From: CAIWHR01 sp963816925
Lineage (GTDB): Bacteria; Pseudomonadota; Gammaproteobacteria; Burkholderiales; Casimicrobiaceae
Direction: 5' to 3'
DNA: 64,000 bases
Assembly (NCBI GenBank): GCA_963816925.1
Contig: CAWFMY010000009.1
Coordinates: 248,001 to 312,000, forward strand
Shown: positions 12,467-23,288 of the stretch, piece after piece
How positions within the stretch are numbered: position 1 is the stretch's first letter
How the letters are laid out: the number at the start of each line of letters is the position of its first letter
The notes under the pieces: generated by a model
The model's input: only the letters and a program-made list of their open reading frames with translations
Database searches by the model: none
What the model was told of the DNA's origin: nothing
Translations under genes and position numbers: made by a program

Positions 12467-12739
12467 CCGCTGCCCCCTCCGGCGGAAACTGTCGCATGCA
12501 GCAAATCTAATGTCAACAATCAACAGGCCTGTTTGTGCACAATATTTTCCAATCCGGCCAGGCTATTGCGGTGCAGCGAGAACGTTTGTTTCTGTAAATC
12601 CTATAGTTACACAATCATCCGGATCTGCATCGCTGCAACTGCACGATCTGCACGATGCGCCGACCAACGATTTTGTTTGCTTTGGCACAATTGATTGTTT
12701 ACACTTTTCATCACTGTCTGTGCACACGGTACGCGCCTC
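12467..12739. promoter_or_regulatory. Divergent control region between the hiuH-xdh operon and the GntR gene
   Basis: AT-richer 273-bp gap between oppositely transcribed genes. It contains two 13-bp boxes in opposite orientation, TGTCAACAATCAA at 12511-12523 and TTGATTGTTTACA at 12691-12703, whose reverse complement differs at one base. Two perfect palindromes follow the first box: AACAGGCCTGTT at 12522-12533 and TTGTGCACAA at 12533-12542. The arrangement is what one expects for operators of the adjacent FCD-type GntR regulator controlling both directions; binding is inferred. Confidence 0.6.
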
Positions 12740-13525
12740 ATGCCATCGCCTCGCACGCCCCGCAAGACCGCCAAGCGCCCGGCGCCGACGCGTCGGTCGC
12801 GCGGCCCCGCCGAAGTGCTGCCGCTCTTCGCGGCCGACCGCGCCGCCGCGGCGGTCGACGACCGCATCCATGCGACGATTCACGAAGCGGTCCTCGACCA
12901 TCGGCTCCCTCCGGGAACCCGTCTCGGCGAGGTGGCGCTGGCGGAACTCTTCGGCGTCACGCGCGCCGTGATCCGCAAGGTGCTCGCCCGCCTCGCGCAC
13001 ACGCGCCTTGTCGACCTGCGCCCGAATCGCGGAGCGGTGGTCGCGAGCCCCACCGCGGATGAGGCGCGGGACCTGTTTGCCGCGCGCACGGCCATCGAAG
13101 GGGCGATCGTCTCCCTGCTCGCCAAGGGCGTCACGCGCGAGCAGGTGCGCGAGCTGAAGGCGATGACCCGCGCCGAGCGCGACGCCTACGACGCAGGCGA
13201 TTCGCGGCAGGGCCTCAAGCTGTCGGTCGAGTTCCATCGTGTGCTCGCACGGATGGCCGGCAACGCGGTGCTGGCCGAATTCCTGGACCAGCTCGTTGCG
13301 CGCACGCCGCTCGTCGTGCTCGCGCATCAGGGCCCCGCCGCCGACAGCGCGTGCAGCATCGACGAGCACTCGCACGTCGTCGACGCGCTCGCGGCCGGCG
13401 ACGCCGCGCGCGCCGTTTCGACGATGGGCGCGCACCTCGACGCGCTGCTCGCGCGGCTCGATCTCCAGCGGTCGACGCGGCGTGAAGCGGACCTGGCCGA
13501 ATTGCTCGGCGTCCGCCGCGGCTGA
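12740..13525 (+). CDS. GntR-family transcriptional regulator, FCD subfamily, of purine catabolism
   Basis: DNA-binding regulator of about 261 residues from MPSPRTPRKTAKRP. A basic N-terminal tail precedes a winged-helix domain (IHEAVLDHRLPPGTRLGEV, ELFGVTRAVIRKVLARL, NRGAVVASPT), followed by an all-helical FCD ligand domain with the metal-site pattern FHRVLARMAGN and DEHSHVVDAL. The start at 12740 is preferred over an upstream in-frame codon because it gives the normal length, although no strong ribosome site is visible. Position between the two halves of the purine cluster suggests it senses a purine breakdown intermediate; that is inference. Confidence 0.87.
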   Translation: MPSPRTPRKTAKRPAPTRRSRGPAEVLPLFAADRAAAAVDDRIHATIHEAVLDHRLPPGTRLGEVALAELFGVTRAVIRKVLARLAHTRLVDLRPNRGAVVASPTADEARDLFAARTAIEGAIVSLLAKGVTREQVRELKAMTRAERDAYDAGDSRQGLKLSVEFHRVLARMAGNAVLAEFLDQLVARTPLVVLAHQGPAADSACSIDEHSHVVDALAAGDAARAVSTMGAHLDALLARLDLQRSTRREADLAELLGVRRG

Positions 13526-13551
13526 CGGCCGCGCCAGCGCACGGAGCTGCA

Positions 13552-14502
13552 ATGACGCCTTCGACTACGCCGTACCCGCGCGACCTCGTCGGCTACGGGC
13601 GCGCCGTCCCGCAGGCCGGCTGGCCCGGCAACGCGCGCATCGCCGTCCAGTTCGTGCTCAATTACGAGGAAGGCGCCGAGATGTGCGTCCTCGACGGCGA
13701 CGCGGGGTCGGAGCCGTTCCTCTCCGAGATCGTCGGCGGTCCGTCGTTCGCCGCGCGCCACCAGAGCGCGGAGTCGATTTACGAATACGGCTCGCGCGCG
13801 GGCGTCTGGCGGCTGCTGCGCGAGTTCGAGCGGCGCGCGCTTCCGCTCACGGTGTTCGGCGTGGCGTTGGCGCTCGAGCGCAATCCCGAGGCCACCGCGG
13901 CGTTCGTTGCCCAGGGACACGAGATCGCCGGCCACGGCTGGCGCTGGCTCAACTATCAGGAGGTCGATGCCGCGACCGAGGCCGCGCACCTCAAGAAGGC
14001 GGTCGCCATCATCGAGCGGCTCACCGGATCGGCGCCCAAAGGCTGGTACACCGGACGCGACAGCCCGAACACGCGGAGGCTGGTGGTCGAGCACGGCGGC
14101 TTCCTCTACGACGCCGACAACTACGGCGACGACCTTCCGTTCTGGAATGTCGTGCGCACGCAGGACGGCCGCAGCGTGCCGCACCTCGTCGTCCCGTACA
14201 CATTGGACGCGAACGACATGCGCTTCGTCGCCCGCAACGCGTTTGCGGCGGCGGACGATTTCTTCGCTTATCTTCGCGACGCCTTCGACGTGCTGTATGC
14301 CGAGGGCGCCGACGCGCCGCGGATGATGTCGATCGGCATGCACTGCCGGCTGCTCGGCCGTCCGGGGCGCTTCCGCGCGCTGCAACGCTTCCTGGATCAC
14401 GTCGAGGCGCATGATCGCGTCTGGGTGACGCGGCGCGTCGACATCGCGGAGCACTGGGCGCGACACCATCCGTTCACACCGGACGCGCGGGGCGCGCGGT
14501 GA
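13552..14502 (+). CDS. puuE: Allantoinase PuuE (polysaccharide-deacetylase fold)
   Basis: Cofactor-independent allantoinase of the polysaccharide-deacetylase superfamily, converting allantoin to allantoate. The 316-residue protein begins with YPRDLVGYG and contains FVLNYEEGAEM, SIYEYGSRAGVWRLL, VAQGHEIAGHGWRWL, GWYTGRDSPNTRRL, DNYGDDLPFW and the C-terminal SIGMHCRLLGRPGR, all features of PuuE. It is the first structural gene of the rightward half and its stop overlaps the uraD GTG start (GTGA), so the two are coupled. Confidence 0.93.
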   Translation: MTPSTTPYPRDLVGYGRAVPQAGWPGNARIAVQFVLNYEEGAEMCVLDGDAGSEPFLSEIVGGPSFAARHQSAESIYEYGSRAGVWRLLREFERRALPLTVFGVALALERNPEATAAFVAQGHEIAGHGWRWLNYQEVDAATEAAHLKKAVAIIERLTGSAPKGWYTGRDSPNTRRLVVEHGGFLYDADNYGDDLPFWNVVRTQDGRSVPHLVVPYTLDANDMRFVARNAFAAADDFFAYLRDAFDVLYAEGADAPRMMSIGMHCRLLGRPGRFRALQRFLDHVEAHDRVWVTRRVDIAEHWARHHPFTPDARGAR

Positions 14503-15014
14503 GCTCGGCGCCAACGCTGTCTTCGCTGTCGGTCGCGCGCCGCGATGAGTTCGTCCGCGCGCTGGGCGGCATCTTCGAGCACACGCCGTGGATCGCCGAG
14601 CGCGCCTGGCCTGCCCGGCCGTTCGCCAGCGTCGACGAATTGCATCGCGCGATGCTGGGCGTGCTTGCGGCGGCCTCGCGTGAGGCAAAACTCGCGCTGA
14701 TCTGCGCCCATCCGGAGCTCGCCGGCAAGGAAGCCACGGCGGGGACGATGACGGCGGATTCCGTCGGCGAGCAGGCGTCCGCCGGCCTCGACCGCTGCAC
14801 GCCCGACGAGCTCACGCGGTTGCGCGCGCACAACCAGTCGTACCGCGATAAATTCGGCTTCCCGTTCGTGATGGCGGTCAAGGGAAAGAGCCGCCAGGAA
14901 ATCCTCGCCGCGCTCGCGTCGCGCATCGGCAACACGCGCGAGGCCGAATTCGCGCGCTGCATCGAGGAAATCGGCAAGATCGCGCGCCTGCGGCTCGACG
15001 CGATGCTCGGCTAG
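14499..15014 (+). CDS. uraD: OHCU decarboxylase
   Basis: Decarboxylates 2-oxo-4-hydroxy-4-carboxy-5-ureidoimidazoline to S-allantoin, the step after HiuH. It is 171 residues, the usual single-domain size. Motifs seen are ALGGIFEHTPWIAERAW near the N-terminus, the active-site HPELAG beginning at about residue 71, and YRDKFGFPFVMAVKG. The start is GTG at 14499, overlapping the puuE stop. Having hiuH and uraD as separate genes on opposite strands of one cluster still supplies the complete stereospecific urate pathway. Confidence 0.93.
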   Translation: MSSAPTLSSLSVARRDEFVRALGGIFEHTPWIAERAWPARPFASVDELHRAMLGVLAAASREAKLALICAHPELAGKEATAGTMTADSVGEQASAGLDRCTPDELTRLRAHNQSYRDKFGFPFVMAVKGKSRQEILAALASRIGNTREAEFARCIEEIGKIARLRLDAMLG

Positions 15015-15039
15015 CCCCATCCGCACCAGGAGAATCGCC

Positions 15040-16818
<1,779 letters not shown>

Positions 16819-16837
16819 CGGAACCGGAGAACGCGCG

Positions 16838-17617
16838 ATGACGAAGCTGGCCGCCAACCTGACCATGATGTTCAACGAGGTCGATTTCCTCGACCGCTTC
16901 GCGGCCGCGGCGGGCGCCGGCTTCAAGGGCGTCGAATACCTGTTTCCCTATCCGTACCCGAAGGAGCAGCTGGCGCAGAAGCTCGCTGCCCACAATCTCG
17001 CGCAGGTGCTCCACAACTTTCCCGCGGGCGATTGGGCGAAGGGCGAGCGCGGCATCGCGTGCCAGCCGGAGCGCGTCGGCGAATTCCAGGACAGCGTCGG
17101 CAAGGCGATCGAGTATGCGACCGCGCTCGGCTGCACGCAGCTCAACTGCCTCGCCGGCATCCCGCCCGCCGGCGCGGATCGCGACAAGGTACGCGCGACG
17201 CTGGTGTCGAACCTGCGCTTCGCCGCGGACAAGCTCGGCGCCGCCGGCATCAAGGTGCTGATCGAACCGATCAACACGTTCGACATTCCGGGGTTCTTCC
17301 TGTCCGGCACGCGGCAGGCGCTCGAAATCCTCAAGGACGTCGGTTCGACCAATCTCTACCTCCTCTACGACATCTATCACATGCAGCGGATGGAGGGCGA
17401 GCTCGCCAACACGATCAAGGCCAACCTGCCGCGCATCGCCCACTTCCAGCTCGCCGACAATCCCGGGCGCAACGAACCCGGCACCGGCGAGATCAACTAT
17501 CGCTTCCTCTTCGGCTTTCTCGACGCGATCGGCTATGACGGCTGGATCGGCTGCGAATACCGCCCGAAGGGCAATACCGTCGACGGCTTGAGCTGGCGCG
17601 CCGCGCACGGCGTGTAA
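16838..17617 (+). CDS. hyi: Hydroxypyruvate isomerase
   Basis: Interconverts hydroxypyruvate and tartronate semialdehyde. About 259 residues from MTKLAANLTMMFNEVDF, a xylose-isomerase-like TIM barrel with GFKGVEYLFPYPY, LHNFPAGDW, LIEPINTFDIPGFFL, LYDIYHMQRMEG, HFQLADNPGRNEPGTGEI and CEYRPKG, which place Glu and Asp metal ligands where expected. The start at 16838 lies 19 bases after gcl; a longer upstream reading would overlap gcl. Gene order gcl-hyi-glxR matches characterised glyoxylate operons. Confidence 0.94.
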   Translation: MTKLAANLTMMFNEVDFLDRFAAAAGAGFKGVEYLFPYPYPKEQLAQKLAAHNLAQVLHNFPAGDWAKGERGIACQPERVGEFQDSVGKAIEYATALGCTQLNCLAGIPPAGADRDKVRATLVSNLRFAADKLGAAGIKVLIEPINTFDIPGFFLSGTRQALEILKDVGSTNLYLLYDIYHMQRMEGELANTIKANLPRIAHFQLADNPGRNEPGTGEINYRFLFGFLDAIGYDGWIGCEYRPKGNTVDGLSWRAAHGV

Positions 17618-17643
17618 TCTGAAACGAACGAGGAGGACACGGC

Positions 17644-18544
17644 ATGGCCGACATCGGATTCATCGGATTGGGGATCATGGGCGCGCCGATGGCGGGCCAG
17701 CTCATCAAGGGCGGGCATCGCGTGCATCTCTACAGCCGCTCCGGCGCGCCGCAGGCGTTGACCGATGCCGGCGGCATCGCCTGCAAGAGCCCGAAGGAAG
17801 TCGCGCACAAATCGGACGTCGTCATCACGATGGTGCCGGACACGCCGGACGTCGAGGCCGTGCTGTTCGGCGACGACGGCGTCGCGCAAGGACTTTCCCG
17901 GGGCAAGACCGTCGTCGACATGAGCTCGATCTCGCCGCTCGCGACGAAGGAATTCGCCAGGAAAATCGCCGCGCTGGGCTGCGACTATCTCGATGCGCCG
18001 GTGTCGGGCGGCGAGGTCGGCGCCAAGGCCGCCACGCTCACGATCATGGTCGGCGGCAGCGAGGCGACGTTCGCCAAGGTGAAGCCGCTGTTCGAGCTGA
18101 TGGGCAAGAACATCACGCTGGTCGGCGGCAACGGCGACGGCCAGACGACCAAGGTCGCGAACCAGATCATCGTCGCGCTGACGATCGAGGCGGTGGGCGA
18201 GGCGCTGCTCTATGCGTCGAAAGCCGGCGCCGATCCCGCGAAGGTGCGCCAGGCGCTGATGGGCGGCTTCGCGTCGTCGCGGATCCTCGAGGTCCACGGC
18301 GAGCGCATGGTGAAGCGCACGTTCAACCCGGGCTTTCGCATCGCGCTGCACCAGAAGGATCTGAACCTCGCGCTGTCCACGGGCCGCGAGCTGGGCGTCT
18401 CGCTGCCGAACACCGCGACCGCGCAGGAGCTCTTCAATGCCTGCGCGGCGAACGGCGTACGCGGCGCTCGACCACTCGGCGCTCGTCCGCGCGCTGGAAA
18501 AGCTCGCCAATTTCGAGATCGGCGCAACGCCGGCCAAATCCTGA
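17644..18544 (+). CDS. glxR: Tartronate semialdehyde reductase (one frameshift near the C-terminus)
   Basis: NAD(P)H-dependent beta-hydroxyacid dehydrogenase reducing tartronate semialdehyde to glycerate. It begins MADIGFIGLGIMGAPMAGQL (Rossmann fold) and has DAPVSGGEVGAKAATLTIMV and NQIIVALTIEAVGEAL with the catalytic Lys region. A shift near 18465 (GGCGTACGCGGCGCTC) is needed to read the normal ending AALDHSALVRALEKLANFE and the stop TGA at 18542-18544. Without the correction the frame runs into the glycerate kinase gene, giving a false fusion. GGAGGACAC precedes the ATG. Confidence 0.9.
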
Positions 18545-18558
18545 GTCGATTGCACGCG

Positions 18559-19843
18559 ATGACTGATCCGCGCGCGCTCCTGCGCGCCATGTTCGATGCC
18601 GCGATCGAGGCCGCGCAGCCTGCGCGCTGCCTGCCGCCGCACTTGCCCGAGCCGCCGAAGGGCCGCACGCTGGTGATCGGCGCCGGCAAGGCGTCGGCCG
18701 CGATGGCCCGCGCGTTCGAGGATCACTGGCCCGGCGCGGTGACCGGCATCGTCGTCACGCGCTACGGCTATGCGGTGCCGTGCCGGCGGATCGAGATCGT
18801 CGAGGCCGCCCACCCGGTTCCCGACGCGGCGGGACTTGCGGCCGCGAAGCGCATCGTCGAGCTCGTCTCCGGACTTGACGGCGGACGACCTCGTGCTCGC
18901 GCTGATCTCGGGCGGCGGCTCGTCGCTGCTCGCGCTGCCCGCGCCGGGACTCACGCTCGACGACAAGCAGAACGTCAACCGCGCGCTGCTCAAGTCCGGC
19001 GCAACCATCAGCGAAATGAACTGCGTGCGCCGGCATCTTTCCGGAATCAAGGGCGGGCGGCTCGCGGCCGCGTGCCATCCCGCGCAGGTCGTGACGCTGC
19101 TGATGTCGGACGTGCCCGGCGACGATCCGATCGACATCGCGTCGGGGCCGACCGTCGCCGACCCGACGACCTGCGCCGACGCGCTCGATGTCGTCCGCCG
19201 CTACGGGATCGACCTGCCGGCAAGCGTGCGGCGGGTTCTCGAATCCGGCGAGGGCGAGACGGTGAAGCCGGGCGATCCGCGCCTCGCGCGCGCCGACGTC
19301 CGGATGATCGCCACGCCGCAGCGCGCGCTCGAAGCGGCGGCCAACGTCGCCGACGCCGCGGGCGTCACGCCGGCCATCCTCGGCGACGCGATCGAAGGCG
19401 AGGCGCGCGACGTCGGCAAGGTCATGGCGGGCATCGCGCTGCACGTCGCCATGCACGGCGAGCCGTTCGCGCCGCCGTGCGTGCTGATTTCCGGCGGTGA
19501 GACCACCGTTACCGTGCGCGGCAACGGCCGCGGCGGGCGCAATGTCGAATTCCTGCTGGCGCTTGCGATCGCGCTCGAAGGCGAGCCGGGCATTTTCGCC
19601 ATCGCCGGCGACACGGACGGCGTCGACGGCCAGGAGGAAATCGCCGGCGCGATCGTCGCCCCCGACACGCTCGCCCGCGCCTGGGCGCGCGGGCATTCGT
19701 CCGCGCGACGCGCTCGCGCAACAACGACGGCCACGGCTTTTTCGGCGCGCTCGCCGACGCGCGTGGTGACCGGCCCCACGCTGACCAACGTCAACGACTT
19801 CCGGGCCGTCCTCGTGACGCTCGATCCGACGGCGCAATCCTAG
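18559..19843 (+). CDS. ttuD: Glycerate 2-kinase, MOFRL type (several frameshifts)
   Basis: Phosphorylates glycerate for entry into glycolysis, completing the glyoxylate branch. The N-terminal part starts MTDPRALLRAMFDAAIE and has VIGAGKASAAMARAFE. After a shift near 18883 (an extra T in CTTGACG) the frame continues with LVLALISGGGSSLLALP, EMNCVRRHLSGIKGGRL, LMSDVPGDDP and the MOFRL domain ISGGETTVTVRGNGRGGRN. Three further shifts between about 19690 and 19770 interrupt the region that should read NDGHGFFGALAD, after which VVTGPTLTNVNDFR resumes in the original frame. Length is about 425 residues, normal. All shifts read as one extra base. Confidence 0.88.
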
Positions 19844-19884
19844 ACGATTCCCGCGCGTAGAATTCCAGCCCAGCAAAGTTCCCC

Positions 19885-21109
19885 ATGCGATTCGGAACCG
19901 AACTCCTCCGCCAGTCCGACGTGCTCGCGCAATTCACCGAGGACGCGCCGCGCGTCACGCGCACGTATCTCAGCAACGAGCACAAGCAGGCCGGCGAATA
20001 CCTGATCGACCTGATGCGGCGCGCCGGGATGAACGCCGATTTCGACGCGCTCGGCAACATCGTCGGCCGCTACGAGGCCGCGGATTCGAAGGCCCCGATC
20101 GTGATGACCGGCTCGCACCAGGACAGCGTGCGCAACGCCGGAAAGTACGACGGCCTCTTCGGCATCATCACCGCCATCGCCTGCGTCAAGGATCTGCACG
20201 ACCGCGGCATCAGGCTGCCCTACACGCTCGAGGTCGTCGGCTTCGGCGACGAGGAAGGCGTGCGCTTCGGCGCGACGCTGATCGGCAGCAAGGCCATGGC
20301 GGGCAAGTTCGATCCTGCCTGGCTCGACAAGGCCGACGATGCCGGCGTCACGATGCGGCAGGCGCTTGCCGAGTTCGGCGGCGATCCCGAACGTTGGCGC
20401 GACATCGACCGTCGCGGGAAGAACGTCGTCGCCTATGTCGAGTCGCACATCGAGCAAGGGCCCGTCCTGCTGAACGAAGGATTGCCGGTCGGCGTCGTCA
20501 CGGCCATCGCCGGCGCGTCGCGGCTCAACGTCCGCGTCACCGGGCTCGCGGGCCACGCGGGCACGGTGCCGATGGGCGCGCGCCAGGATGCGCTGACGGC
20601 GGCGAGCGAGATGGTGCTCGAAGTCGAGCGTCACTGCGAAACGCACGCGGGGCTCGTCGGCACGGTCGGCAAGATGTCCGTGCTCCCGGGCGCGGTCAAC
20701 GTGATTCCGCAGGACGTCGCGTTCACGATCGACGTCCGCTCGGGCGACGATGCCTTGCGCCGCGCGGCGATCGCCGCCATCCGCACGGGCTGCACGACAA
20801 TCGCACAGCGCCGGCGCGTCCGCGTCGATCTCGCCGACCTGTTCACGGCGGATGCCGCGCCTTGCGACCCGGCGCTGCAGGATGCGTTCGCGCAGGCCAT
20901 CGCCGCGCATGGAATTCCGGTGCGCCATCTTCCGAGCGGCGCCGGGCACGACGCGATGGAATTTCCCGCCGTTGCGCCCACCGCGATGCTGTTCGTCCGC
21001 TGCGGCAACAACGGGATCAGCCACCATCCCGACGAGACGATGACGGCCGAGGACGCCGAGATCGCGACGTCGGTGCTGCTGCATTTTTTCGAGAACTATC
21101 CGGCCATGA
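19885..21109 (+). CDS. Allantoate amidohydrolase-like Zn hydrolase (M20, AllC/HyuC type)
   Basis: Binuclear metal amidohydrolase acting on N-carbamoyl compounds; allantoate is the likely substrate in this cluster. The 400-odd residue domain starts MRFGTELLRQSDVLAQF and has MTGSHQDSVRNAGKYDG, VGFGDEEGVRFGATLIGS, ESHIEQGPVLLNEGLPVGVV, GLAGHAGTVPMGARQDAL, LPSGAGHDAMEFP and NNGISHHPDE. As given, the frame continues into a second M20 enzyme. One base fewer at GGCCATGAG (about 21104) would give the stop TGA at 21107-21109 overlapping the next ATG, the overlap style used throughout this window, so I set the end there. Confidence 0.85.
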
Positions 21110-22347
21110 GCGTCTATGACGAGCTTGGCCGCTGGATCGACGACCATCACGCCGAGCAGGTCGAATTCCTGCGCGCGATCGTCCGCGTGCCGTCCGACAC
21201 GCCGCCCGGCGACAACGCGCCGGCGGCGGAAAAGGCCGCGGAATTGCTGACCGCGCTCGGATTTGCCGTCGAGCGCCATCCGGTTCCCGCCGAATTCCTG
21301 CGCGCCTACGGAATGAAGAGCGTCACCAACCTGATCGTGCGCCAGCGCTTCGGATCGGGCGGACCGATCGTCGCGCTCAATGCGCACGGCGACGTCGTCC
21401 CGCCGGGCGAAGGCTGGACGAAGCCGCCGTACGAAGGCGTGATCGAGGACGGCCGCATGTACGGGCGCGGCGTCGCCGTGTCGAAATCCGACATCGCGAC
21501 GTACACGTATGCGCTCGCCGCGCTGCGCGCGCTGGCGGAGGGCGGCGCGCGGCTCAACGGCACCGTCGAGCTGCATTTCACCTACGACGAGGAACTCGGC
21601 GGCCTCGCGGGGCCCGGATACCTGCTCGACAACAAGCTGACCAAGCCGGACTACGCGATCGCCGCGAGCTTCAGCTACGCGGTGGTCACCGCGCACAACG
21701 GCTGCCTGCAGTTCGAGGTGACCGTGCACGGCAAATCGGGGCACGGTGCGATGCCCGAGAGCGGCCGCGACGCGTTCCGCGCCGGCATCGCGATCCTCAA
21801 CGCGATCTACGCCGAAGCCGACGCGCTGAAGGCGAAGAAGTCGCACGTCGCCGGGCATCGACCATCCGACGATGATCGTCGGGCTCGTCAACGGCGGCAT
21901 CAACACCAACGTCGTGCCCGACCGGCTGACGCTTCCGGATGGACCGGCGGATGACGCCCGAGGAGAATCCCGCGGAAGTCGAGGCGCGCGTGCGCGCGCT
22001 GATCGAAAGCGCCGCCGCCGGCCACGACGGCATCCGCGTCGAGATCCGGCGGCTGCTCCTCGCCAACGCGCTGACGCCGCTGCCCGGGCACGAAAAGCTC
22101 GTCGCGGCGATCCAGCGCCACGCCAAGGCGCGTGTTCGGCGAGGACATTCCCGCGGTCGGCGTCCCTCTTTACGCCGACGCGCGGCTGTACGGCGAGCAC
22201 GGCGTGCCGATCGTCATGTACGGCGCCGGCCCGCGGACGATCGCCGAGTCGAACGCGAAACGACCCGACGAAAACCTGCTGCTCGAGGACCTGCGGCGCG
22301 CGACGAAGGTCGTCGCCGCGACGGCGCACGACCTGCTGGCGGCGTAA
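21106..22347 (+). CDS. M20-family metallohydrolase, ArgE/DapE type (three frameshifts)
   Basis: Zn-dependent amidohydrolase beginning MSVYDELGRWIDDHHAEQVEFL. Seen motifs are ALNAHGDVVPPGEGWTKPPY, DGRMYGRGVAVSKSDIA, FTYDEELGGLAGPGYLL and VTVHGKSGHGAMPESGRDA. Shifts at about 21858, 21934 and 22129 are needed to continue through MIVGLVNGGINTNVVPDR, MTPEENPAEVEARVRAL and MFGEDIPAVGVPLY to the TAA at 22345-22347. The order allantoate hydrolase then ArgE-like enzyme suggests a role in hydrolysing a ureido or acyl intermediate of allantoate breakdown. The exact substrate cannot be told; a ureidoglycolate-releasing step is one possibility. Confidence 0.8.
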
Positions 22348-22479
22348 CCGCGAACGCACTCGCGGTACCCGGTCGCATTCGTCGCGGCCGTGGCGTATAA
22401 TGTTTCCCCGTCGCCGGAAGGGGGTTTTGATCCGGCGTATGCCCGATTCCCGATTTTCCGTCGCTGAGGAGTTTCACCC

Positions 22480-23167
22480 ATGTTGAAGCAATTCATAAGA
22501 TTCACCGGCATCACGATGTTGGTCGCCGCGTCGGCCGCGCTGTTCGCGCCCACCGCGATGGCGCAGTCCGAACAGCAGAAGCTCGTCAACGACGCGCAGA
22601 AGTCGCTGGCCAATTTCCTGGGTGACCCCCAGATGTACGTGGCTGAAGCAGAACTTCGGTCGCGCGAAGGCGGTGATCATCGCCCCGGAAATCGCGAAAG
22701 CCGGGTTCATCTTCGGTGGGTCGGGCGGACGTGCGATCGTCGTCGCCAAGGATCCGAAGAGCGGCAAGTGGCTCGGCCCCGTGTTCTACACGATGGCGAC
22801 CGCAAGCGTCGGCTTCCAGGCCGGCATCTCGGTCTCGGAGAACGTCACGCTGGTCATGACCGACAAGGGCTTCAATTCCCTCCTCTCGACCTCCTTCAAG
22901 ATGGGCGGCGACGCCAGCGTCGCGGCGGGCCCGGTCGGCGGCGGCGCCAAGAGCGACATCGTCGCGGACCTGATCACCTTCTCGCTGGCCAAGGGTGTCT
23001 ATGGCGGCGTGAACCTCGACGGCACGGTCGTGACCGCCACCGACGACTGGAACCAGGCGTACTTCGGCAAGAAGGTGTTGCCGCCCGACGTCCTGGTCCG
23101 CGGTGACGTGAGCAACAAGGGCGCCGCCGGGCTTCTGTCGGCAGTGGCGGCCGCCGCAAAGAAGTAA
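22480..23167 (+). CDS. SYLF/YSC84-domain secreted lipid-binding protein (one frameshift)
   Basis: Exported protein with a signal peptide ending near APTAMAQ and a YSC84/SYLF domain. The domain shows WLKQNFGRAKAVIIAPEIAKAG, FIFGGSGGRAIVVAKD, GPVFYTMATASVGFQAG and the glycine-rich GPVGGGAKSDIVADL. A shift near 22638, where one extra G separates MY from WLKQNF, splits the sequence. Length about 228 residues. TATAAT at 22396-22401 is a candidate minus-10 element and a strong hairpin follows the stop, so it looks like a single-gene unit. Bacterial SYLF proteins are linked to lipid binding; the precise role is unknown. Confidence 0.85.
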
Positions 23168-23189
23168 CGTTCACGCAATTGCAGGAAAC

Positions 23190-23211
23190 AAGGGCCCCGC
23201 GCGGGGCCCTT
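23190..23211 (+). terminator. Perfect GC-rich hairpin after the SYLF gene
   Basis: A 22-base perfect palindrome (AAGGGCCCCGC and its complement) starts 22 bases after the stop codon at 23165-23167. It is flanked by an A-run upstream and only a short T-rich stretch (TTTATT) downstream. It probably terminates the SYLF transcript and, from the other side, the convergent patatin gene. Confidence 0.7.
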
Positions 23212-23288
23212 GCCATTTATTGCACCTCAATCTCACGCCCGGCCAGGCAACGCCGGCGGAAACGCGCCCGAATCCGCCGAAGTGAGCG

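Noticed and set aside
12031..12519. 162-codon minus-strand frame overlapping hiuH
   Set aside because: Out of frame with the clearly recognisable hiuH; nothing conserved in its translation.
17644..19500. Fusion of tartronate semialdehyde reductase with glycerate kinase
   Set aside because: The linker is out of frame; one extra base near 18465 hides a normal GlxR C-terminus and stop at 18544, with the kinase ATG 15 bases later.
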